In this document: in pieces, positions 56,621-64,000 of the stretch
Layout: every line of letters starts with the position of its first letter
How positions within the stretch are numbered: the first letter of the stretch is position 1
Assembly (NCBI GenBank): GCA_010015805.1
Contig: ML978131.1
Span: 1 to 64,000, forward strand
Source of the DNA: Rhizodiscina lignyota
Taxonomy: Eukaryota > Ascomycota > Dothideomycetes > Aulographales > Rhizodiscinaceae
Direction: 5' to 3'
DNA length: 64,000 bases
Position numbers and translations under genes: made by a program
The notes under the pieces: model-generated
Databases searched by the model: none
What the model saw: the letters and a program-made list of their open reading frames with translations, nothing else
Told to the model about the DNA's origin: nothing

Positions 56621-57820
56621 ATGTCTCCTTCATTCCACACTGAGCAAATTGGCTCTCTCCTTCGCCCTGAGGGTCTTTTATCCGCCCGCGCGGCTTCAAA
56701 TTTATTTTACTATGCCCCCACCGCACCAGAAGACATCAAACGCGAAACGGAAGCCGCGATCGCTCGAGTAGTTCGGAAACAACAAGATTTGGGAATCCGC
56801 CCAATCACAGACGGCGAATATGGACGATTCGTCTTCAGCGATGGATTCTTCGAACGTCTTGAGGGCTTCAAGGCTTATCAACACCTTCCGGTGCCTGATG
56901 CATTCCGCACGAATTACCCCCCATCAGCAATGCTAATGAAACTTGGCGTTAAGACACGGCCGGCAGCCGTTGCGGAGGGAAAGATCCGGCATAAGGAAAG
57001 CTCTTACCTCGAGCAATGGAAAGCTCTTCGTGCTTTGCTGCCAGAGTCGGAGTGGAAGCTGTGCAAAGTAACCATGCCCGCACTTTCGCATCAACACATC
57101 GGCTTGAGACCAGGTCGAGCCTACTCAACGAGCGCGTACAACTCAGATGAGGAGTATTTCGGAGACTTGGCTGCTGCTTATCGGCAGGAAATTCGAATGC
57201 TTTACGAAGCCGGCGTGCGAAACATCCAGGTCGACGATCCGCAGCTGACTTTCTTGTTAATGGAGAGCTTTAGAAATGGCATAGCGATTGACGGAGGAGA
57301 TGCCAATGACTTGCTGGAAACCTACAAGTGGGCTTCTAATGAAGCTCTTAAAGATAAGCCTGAAGATCTTCATGTCGGTATACACCTCTGTAGAGGCAAT
57401 TTCCCCGGGTCGGTCCACGTTGCTGAAGGTTCCTATGAGTGGCTTGCTCAACGGCTATTCTCCACTACAAAGTATGATACTTTCTACTTGGAATATGATA
57501 CTCCGCGGGCTGGTAGCTTTTCGCCACTCCGATACCTACCAATAGGCAAAAATGTCGTCCTTGGGTTGGTGTCTACCAAGAGCCCAACTTTAGAGGACCT
57601 GGATCTACTGGAGAAACGAGTGTATGAGGCCGCCGACATCATTGCGGAAGGACAAGGAAGGACACGGCAAGAAGTGATCGAGAATTCCTTGGCTGTGAGC
57701 CCGCAATGTGGATTCAGCAGTATAAGCGTCGGTGGAGGCGCCGGTGTGACCGAGGAGGTGATGTGGGAGAAGCTGCTTTTGGTGAAGAGACTGGCGGAGA
57801 GGATATGGGGAGTGTCGTAG
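56621..57820 (+). CDS. MetE C-terminal-like methyltransferase protein
   Basis: Single exon, 399 residues, the length of the C-terminal barrel of cobalamin-independent methionine synthase alone. It begins FHTEQIGSLLRPEGLL, then RPITDGEYGRFVFSDGFFERLEGF, RNIQVDDPQLTFLL, VGIHLCRGNFPGSVHVAEGSYEWLAQRLF (zinc-type His-x-Cys), FYLEYDTPRAGSFSPL and ENSLAVSPQCGFSSI (second zinc Cys). The zinc ligands H, C, E and C are all present. Stand-alone members (YxjG-like) are thought to transfer methyl groups to homocysteine or similar thiols; the donor is unknown. Confidence 0.88.
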   Translation: MSPSFHTEQIGSLLRPEGLLSARAASNLFYYAPTAPEDIKRETEAAIARVVRKQQDLGIRPITDGEYGRFVFSDGFFERLEGFKAYQHLPVPDAFRTNYPPSAMLMKLGVKTRPAAVAEGKIRHKESSYLEQWKALRALLPESEWKLCKVTMPALSHQHIGLRPGRAYSTSAYNSDEEYFGDLAAAYRQEIRMLYEAGVRNIQVDDPQLTFLLMESFRNGIAIDGGDANDLLETYKWASNEALKDKPEDLHVGIHLCRGNFPGSVHVAEGSYEWLAQRLFSTTKYDTFYLEYDTPRAGSFSPLRYLPIGKNVVLGLVSTKSPTLEDLDLLEKRVYEAADIIAEGQGRTRQEVIENSLAVSPQCGFSSISVGGGAGVTEEVMWEKLLLVKRLAERIWGVS

Positions 57821-58431
57821 TAACATTCAAATCAACTACATTCGCTGGTGAAAAGTTTCTTGGACGTGCCCTGTATCAAGGCCGTTGACACATATTCGGT
57901 TAGACCGTGACAAAATAGTTAAGGCCCAACAGCTGTGGGGCCGCCCAAGAGGAGTTAGAGTAGTAGGTAGTACTCTTGCACTTCAGAACAAGTGAGCCAG
58001 TAACTAAAATCCTCTATTAGCATTCTTAATTTTGCTCTCAACAAGATTGCATAGCTTTTGATCTGGCAAAGTAGATCTGCCAAAATCTATGTTATTTTGA
58101 CAGTCAACCTTGAAGCGCTGCCGCGACTTTTTGGTGGCAATCTTTGCCCTTTCAAATTATCGTGCTACCTCGGCGCCTTAGCAGCGCATCGAAATCGTCG
58201 TACAAGCTCCAAACATCGTCTCTCTCCCATCGACGAACATGCGCACAATCCCCGATTGCCAGCCCTCGAAAAGATGCACACCATTGTGCTCGGGTTCCCT
58301 AAGGCTTCTACATCCCTTCCTTCCGTTGAACCTGAGTCTCGAGTCTCGAGCACAAATCCATGTCAGGGGCAAAAGCTAGTCGTCCAAGCAAGGGAAGAGA
58401 GTACCTACGATTAGGCTGACAAAACAGCATC
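57821..58431. other. Intergenic, no gene seen
   Basis: Between the MetE-like stop and the HET gene start. No gene is recognised. Confidence 0.45.
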
Positions 58432-60219
58432 ATGCGCCTCATCGATACGAGGACGCTCGAGCTCAAAGAATTCCTCAACATCGACCTACCAAAATATGCA
58501 ATTCTCTCTCACACTTGGGAGGAAGAAGAGATCACTTTCGAACAGTTCCAAGGCTTGCATGATGAGCTCAAGCATCTCCAGGGGTTCAAGAAGATCCAGA
58601 ATGCTTGCGAAGTAGCACGCTTGGAAAAACTAGGCTATGCCTGGTGCGATACCTGCTGTATCGACAAGCGGAGTTCATCTGAATTGAGCGAAGCTATTAA
58701 TAGCATGTTTAAATGGTATCGAGACTCAGAGATATGCATCGCATACCTAGCTGACGTTCCCAACCTCAACGGGGTCACGGAGGATCCTTGGCTTGGTGAG
58801 GAGGACGAGCCACACTTTGCCAACGCGGAGATAGAGCTTCTACTGGCTTCCGAATTCGCGAAAAGTCGCTGGCATACTCGCGGCTGGACTCTTCAAGAAC
58901 TCATCGCTCCCAGACGCGTTCGATTTTACTCAAAAGATTGGGAGTACCTTGCCAATAAAGAGGAGGACATCAGCCATGCCCTGTCCTACATCACTGGAGT
59001 CCCGGTTCCAATCCTGAGAAATGCGGCACAGCTAATGAGTCCTATTCGTGGGCCTTGTGCAGCTAACAAAATGTCCTGGGCTGCGAATCGCGCAACATCA
59101 CGAGTCGAGGATACGGCTTATTGCTTGCTCGGGCTGTTTGGAGTAAATATGCCTCTTCTCTACGGGGAAGGTTCAAGAGCTTTTACTAGGCTCCAAGAAG
59201 AGATCATACGCATCTCTGACGATCACTCCATCTTTGTCTTCGAAGCTTCTGATGAGCGACCAGTGCTCGCTCCGTCTCCTGCGGCCTTTACTCACGGCGC
59301 TCGTATAGTGCGGCTGATCGGCGCCCAATATGCGTCTCCTGAACCGTATGCAATGACCAACAAAGGACTTCGAATCCGGTTACCGTTAATCGCAGTCCAC
59401 CAAAACAACTTCGTTCACTACACCGGTGTCCTCGCGTGCCGGTATCGGGATGATCTGAGAGGTCCGATCGGAATATCTCTCGTCAAAGTGCACCATGGCA
59501 ATGAGGAATCATATTATCCGATGTTTCCTTTCAATCAAATGTCCGTGGTTGAAGTCAACCAATCATGCTGGCCAGTGCCATGCGAGATCTATATACGAGA
59601 TGGCTCCCTCCCGTCGAACTGGGATGGCCTCTCCGACATACACTTGTGCTTTCTTCGGCTGTGCGAGGAGCTCAAAGTCTTGAATCTGTATCCAGCGCAA
59701 GCTTGGAACGAGGAGGGCAGAACCCTGAATATATGGAAGTCGTGGAACATACACATGCATCGATGGGTAGCTGCAGTGGAATTGGAGCATGCCTCCGAGG
59801 CTCACGACAGGCCTCCAGGGAGATCATTCGTACTTCTATTCGGAGCAAACCGCAATGCCAGACGTGATCGCTCGCAGGTGTGGATCAGCATTGTATCCAG
59901 CAACATTGCCGCGCATGTACTGCAGAACTTGAACCCAGTTGATGCGATTAAGCTTGGACGAACCGCTCCACGCAAGGAAATGGCCACTTACTCTCTTGGC
60001 GCGGTTACCGTCCGGGCTTCAATTACCAGGAAGAGAATTCTCGGAGAGGCTGTTTACGTTGTTGGTGTCGACCTCCTGGATCTTTCATCTTCAACTCCTA
60101 ACGGATTCGATCATGCCAATTCGGACATGCACCATGCCAGCGAACATGATATTATTAATATACTCATGTACAAGGAGGATATGGAAGACGAACAAGAATT
60201 GGACCTTCAGGTACGATGA
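58432..60219 (+). CDS. HET-domain (heterokaryon incompatibility) protein
   Basis: Single exon, 595 residues. The HET domain occupies the first 240 residues: MRLIDTRTLELKEF, KYAILSHTWEEEEITFEQF, YAWCDTCCIDKRSSSELSEAINSMFKWY, WHTRGWTLQELIAPRRVRFYSKDW and ATSRVEDTAYCLLGLFGVNMPLLYGEG. These are its three conserved blocks in order. The C-terminal part is a beta-rich region typical of HET-E/DUF8212-like relatives, without NACHT or WD repeats. HET proteins trigger cell death on non-self fusion; whether this one does is unknown. Confidence 0.92.
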   Translation: MRLIDTRTLELKEFLNIDLPKYAILSHTWEEEEITFEQFQGLHDELKHLQGFKKIQNACEVARLEKLGYAWCDTCCIDKRSSSELSEAINSMFKWYRDSEICIAYLADVPNLNGVTEDPWLGEEDEPHFANAEIELLLASEFAKSRWHTRGWTLQELIAPRRVRFYSKDWEYLANKEEDISHALSYITGVPVPILRNAAQLMSPIRGPCAANKMSWAANRATSRVEDTAYCLLGLFGVNMPLLYGEGSRAFTRLQEEIIRISDDHSIFVFEASDERPVLAPSPAAFTHGARIVRLIGAQYASPEPYAMTNKGLRIRLPLIAVHQNNFVHYTGVLACRYRDDLRGPIGISLVKVHHGNEESYYPMFPFNQMSVVEVNQSCWPVPCEIYIRDGSLPSNWDGLSDIHLCFLRLCEELKVLNLYPAQAWNEEGRTLNIWKSWNIHMHRWVAAVELEHASEAHDRPPGRSFVLLFGANRNARRDRSQVWISIVSSNIAAHVLQNLNPVDAIKLGRTAPRKEMATYSLGAVTVRASITRKRILGEAVYVVGVDLLDLSSSTPNGFDHANSDMHHASEHDIINILMYKEDMEDEQELDLQVR

Positions 60220-61324
60220 AAATCACTGTCCCTTATATTCCTATTACGCTATTCCACACCTGCTCACTGCTGCTAAAGAGTTTCGAAAATTCCTCTCAGC
60301 CTTCAGTCGATGGCGTCGCTCTATGGGCCACCCCGAATGGGCTTCCTCCACTAGGATTCTTTGCGAGCTTAGACACGACGCCCATGAATCAGTTACTTGA
60401 TCGGATTGCGAAGGAATACTGATCTATGTACTGTTCTCAGACGCTCTGGTTGTATGGCTCACTCGGAGACGTCGGATATGAGCTTCGGGATACCGCATTT
60501 GCATGAGTCTTACCTGTCTGGCATTGAGGCTCTTGGAAAACCAGAAAGCAAATGTTCAATTTTCCATCCGCCTCCCACTGATGCTTTGAAGCCGAGCGGG
60601 AACTAATTATATGAGAATGCCATCGGCCTTTCTTTGATAGGCGCTAAAACCTTCTCCCACGGTGCAGGAGAGATGAACTTGGATGCCATAGTGAATGTGT
60701 GAGGTTCATGTCTCCAATGGAGAGGAAGTAATCCATCTCGCTTGCCGACCAGTGTTCAGTAAACGTCTATTGCAGACATTCTATCGGTTCGTTCTTCGTC
60801 ATACATTCAGCCCGTGCCTGCAAATTACGGCCGCGTGTATGTTTGCCTAACAGTTTCCTAGTTGCGGCCTCGTTAATCTCCCGAATGCTCCTCTCCGATG
60901 CTTCTCCGTTATGCGCTGACGGTTACGCGAGATTGCCGAAGCCATACGGAGCAGCAATTGTCAAAGAGCAATGATGATGGAGTCTTCTTACAAATCTGAT
61001 CTCCTGAAGCTTCCTTCTTCACTCGCACGAGTATGTTGCGTTCAGACATCTTTGCTCCGATGTGTGTACATAATAGCCTGGGGTCGATATGCTAACTCCG
61101 TGCTTGATTAAAAAGCCCCGCCCCGCCGCCAAGGGCTCGAAATGGATATTTCCTAATCGAGCATGTACGTGAGAATGATCACGTGCTGACGTAGCATATA
61201 AACTGCACGAGGTCGAAAGAATGTACCTGTTCTCAACAAGCAAATTGGACCTCGTTTCATTCCAGAACCTACAGACTCTCCTTCTACATTTATTTCACCG
61301 CGATCCTCCAATTGACCTGACGAA
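60220..61324. other. Intergenic, no gene seen
   Basis: Short ORFs after the HET stop show no continuation of the HET protein. The last 100 bp are the promoter or 5' UTR of the DJ-1-like gene. Confidence 0.45.
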
Positions 61325-62174
61325 ATGTCTCCCAAGGTGCTCTTTGTCCTCACGTCGCATGACAAGATCGACGCGATTGACAAACCTACTGGATGGTAGG
61401 TCCATAAATGCTCCAAGCACGGGCAGCTTCAGGTCTTTTGATAAGTAGTGTCTAACTCGTCCGAAGGTATCTTCCAGAATTTGCTCACCCCTATGGAAAG
61501 CTTGCACCACATGCCGAAATCGTGGTGGCATCTCCTGCCGGAGGAGCTGCACCCTTAGATCCCGGCTCTGTAGACTATGCAAAGAACGACGAGGAATCGC
61601 AAAAGTTTCTGCAAGAGAAGCGCAGCTTGTGGGAGAAGACCGAAAAATTGGAATCATTCAAGGGCAGAGCTGCAGAGTTCGACGCGATTTTCTTCGTTGG
61701 AGGTCATGGTCGTAAGTTTTAATAATCATACATAACTCCGTCTCGCACGAGTTTGACGGGCCAGATTGCTGATAACTTCGCGCAGCCATGTATGACCTTG
61801 CCGTGTCGCCCGTGTCCCAGGACATCATTCGCGAGTTCTACGAATCCTCCAAGGTCGTTGCGGCAGTTTGCCATGGTCCGGCCGCACTATTGAACGTTAA
61901 GCTATCCAACGGAACTTTATTGATTGCAGGCCAGAAGGTTACTGCTTTCAGTAACGCGGAAGAAGAAGCTGTTGGACTGTTGAGCGCTATGCCATTCCCT
62001 CTAGAAACAGCGCTCAAGAAGAATATGGGAGGCGACAACTTGTTCGAGGTTGCCGCAGAACAGTGGGCCCCGAAGGTAGTTGTGAGCGGGAAGAATGGCA
62101 AGCTCATTACAGGCCAGAACCCTGCGAGCGCGGGACCAATTGGAGAAGCGGTATTGGAGGCCATATCTGCATAG
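61325..62174 (+). CDS. DJ-1/PfpI (Hsp31-like) protein, probable glutathione-independent glyoxalase
   Basis: Exons 61325-61395, 61467-61711 and 61786-62174 give 234 residues. MSPKVLFVLTSHDKID leads to PTGWYLPEFAHPYGKL, VVASPAGGAAPLDP, AIFFVGGHG/PMYDLA and AAVCHGPAALLNV with the nucleophile Cys, then TAFSNAEEE and TGQNPASAGPIGEAVL. This is the Hsp31 subfamily of 230-240 residues. Intron 1 (71 nt) can only give the universal GWYLPE join with an AAG acceptor (CCGAAG|G) 10 nt after CTAAC; intron 2 is GTAAGT...CGCAG. It converts methylglyoxal to lactate and protects against stress. Confidence 0.93.
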
Positions 62175-62363
62175 GCCTTCAGTTGGTCTATGTTTGTCAA
62201 ACTTTACCAGGCGCGGCTTCAGCACAAATTTCAAACACGTAACAGTAACTCACAGGGGCAAAGTCCAGGTTAATCGATCATCATCTTCTCCTTGTAATTC
62301 AAGCTGCCTAGCAATAAGCTTTTTATAGAAGGTTAATCCCATCTTTCTCTTCTACCTCCGGCT

Positions 62364-64000
62364 TTACAGACCAAAGTACCTACGCTCCAGCCATCTAAGC
62401 GGAACATACAGAGCGATGGTTACTCCAACCTCCAGCTCCCAAGAGATGTCTAGTGAGAAGCGTAAGTATAACAACGACTTTCCGAAAATCTTCAATGGGA
62501 CTCACCTGTTCCAAAAGGCGGATTTCCAACTCCTAAGGCGATTGGACCGACCCACCTTTCCCAATTAGCGTAACTTGACAAAGATGTTTCTTCCACACTT
62601 ACCAGGTCTGGCTCATACAAAGCACACCAATGACTGTGCCAATTATGAAAACAACAAGAGCCGCGATTCCCTTTGGCAGTTTCGATTCGTTGTTCCACGC
62701 ATCGAGGTCGTACTGGAAACCTCTCCTCCACACGAAATGCTCCATTGCCAGGATCACCAACCACGGAGTTAGCCAGTACGCTATCACATTCAAGAAGTTC
62801 TCCATAGCTTCCTGTAAATCGTTCCGACCGGCGATTGCGGCAACAAGGAAAATTGCGCCGCCTATGATGGACCAAAAGAATCGCGGGACCTTAATCAGCG
62901 ATTCACTGAGCATCTGTACGTTCAAGCCGAGTGAGTAGATGTTGGCAGTCACGACGGCGATGACGGATAACGATAAGATGGTTTCAATGAAATAGCCAAA
63001 GTTGCGGACACCAGTGCCGTAGCCAACAAAGATTTCGCCCAAGATACCACCAACACCGGCCTTGTCGAAAGCTGCTTGGAATGCGCCACTTCCGCTGACT
63101 GAGGTCATCAGCGCTGCGCCGAGACATTCGATGAGGAAGCCACCCCAGAAGAGCCCATTCCAAGTCCAGAGGAATATAACCCATGGCTTACGATCTTCTC
63201 GCATATAGACGGCGTAGTCTGCTGCAATACCGCCCCAACTGACTTGGAAAGCCCAGATTGCTGTGCCGAACGACAAGATACTGCTGGTCTCGGCTGGGCC
63301 TTTACCCATCGGTACGTTGACGAAATGCTTCGCGCCGAAACCTGCGATGATGCAGAAGCAAACCGTCATGATCATCCATGAATACCTCTCGAATTTGTGC
63401 ACCCATTTGTAGCCAGTGACTGAAACGACGATTGCCACGAGACCGAGCAGGAGGACGGCAACAGCAAGTGGCAGCTTGCCTTGTCCGACATCATACAGGA
63501 TGACCGCACCGGCAATTGTATTGACCATCGCCCATCCGATCATGTTGACGCCATTCAGGAAAGCAACGAGCTTCGATGGCCACCATCCAAAGGAGTATCG
63601 GTTTACGACCATAGCGCGTAAGCCTAGCTTTGGACCAAATGTCGCAACAAGTGAAGGCGGGACAGCACCAACTATGTTGAAGAACAAGAGCGCTGAGGAT
63701 AATGAGCCCCTGTCTCTGACACAGTTTCGTTCACGAAACGGAATACTCTTACTTACCAAGGAATGAGTCCCACCAGCCCAAATCGAAGAGAGCAGGTCCG
63801 AGTGTGCCAAAGGCCAGAGTTGCAGTGCAAACGTTGGCACTCATGAAGAGCGTAAACATGTCGAATGGGTTTTGGTTCGTCCGAAGCTCCGCGGGAATCC
63901 TTTCTATGCCTCCTTCTTCAGCGCCATATTTTCCTGCCCACTCTCGCAGTCGCAGGCCCCAGGACGCTACTTTGCCGACAGGATGAATGTCTCCAGTGGT
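62364..64000 (-). CDS. NCS1-family purine/cytosine-type permease (5' end outside window)
   Basis: Minus-strand exons >64000-63757, 63692-62603, 62555-62506 and 62449-62364 give 489 residues up to the stop. The N-terminal part, FDMFTLFMSANVCTATLAFGTLGPALFDLGWWDSFLG, joins ALLFFNIVGAVPPSLVATFGPKLGLRAMVVNRYSFGWWPSK, the NCS1 hallmark of TM1-TM3. About ten hydrophobic helices follow. The tail SQTW/WVGPIALGVGNPPFGTG/DISWELEVGVTIALYVPLRWLERRYFGL fits Fcy-like permeases. The 47-nt intron at 62602-62556 has only an AAG acceptor. It imports nucleobases or related compounds with protons; the substrate cannot be told. Confidence 0.9.

Overview
The window comes from a filamentous ascomycete (Pezizomycotina). 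The supporting signs are compact genes with 47-71 nt GT-AG introns and CTAAC-type branch points, two Zn2Cys6 regulators, a HET-domain protein, a NACHT/TPR STAND protein, a P450, a Baeyer-Villiger-type monooxygenase and F-box-like proteins. A class such as Dothideomycetes is plausible but cannot be fixed from this sequence. I see no rRNA, tRNA, CRISPR array or intact transposon. Exon borders were worked out by hand from reading frame, splice signals and family motifs.

Layout. 0-10 kb: the end of an unidentified coiled-coil ORF, a DUF7708-like/NACHT/TPR protein, a 2EXR/F-box-like protein, and two tandem paralogous four-TM proteins of Fig1 type. 10-16.6 kb: an AIM6-like phosphodiesterase divergent from a vacuolar alkaline phosphatase (PHO8 type, with a CACGTG box), then a conserved fungal protein carrying an in-frame stop. 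17-24.3 kb: one six-exon gene for a 2336-residue protein joining an NFX1/ZNFX1-type SF1 helicase to three CbbX/SpoVK-type AAA+ modules. 24.9-31.8 kb: a P450 with an in-frame TGA, a small secreted protein, a Zn2Cys6 factor with a GC-AG intron, and an isochorismatase-like hydrolase with a 21-nt exon. 33-41 kb: a NADAR protein, a zinc-finger/TenA-like fusion, a Baeyer-Villiger monooxygenase and an F-box protein. 41-47 kb: a Leu3-like Zn2Cys6 factor and proline dehydrogenase. 47-54 kb: gene-poor, with diverged tandem repeats and only weak ORFs. 54-64 kb: a seven-exon ketohexokinase-like PfkB kinase, a MetE C-terminal-like protein, a HET protein, a DJ-1/Hsp31-like protein and the 3' part of an NCS1 purine/cytosine-type permease.

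The metabolic genes look like unlinked housekeeping functions: phosphate scavenging, proline catabolism, sugar phosphorylation, methyl transfer, glyoxal detoxification and nucleobase uptake. The accessory set (STAND, HET, NFX1-AAA, NADAR, F-box) is of the kind associated in fungi with non-self recognition, RNA surveillance and ADP-ribose biology, but nothing shows that they act together.

The most striking signal at the sequence level is the repeated use of AAG 3' splice sites 8-10 nt after the branch-point motif. Five introns in four genes need one to keep conserved protein motifs in frame. There are also a 14-nt and a 21-nt micro-exon and two genes with isolated in-frame stops.
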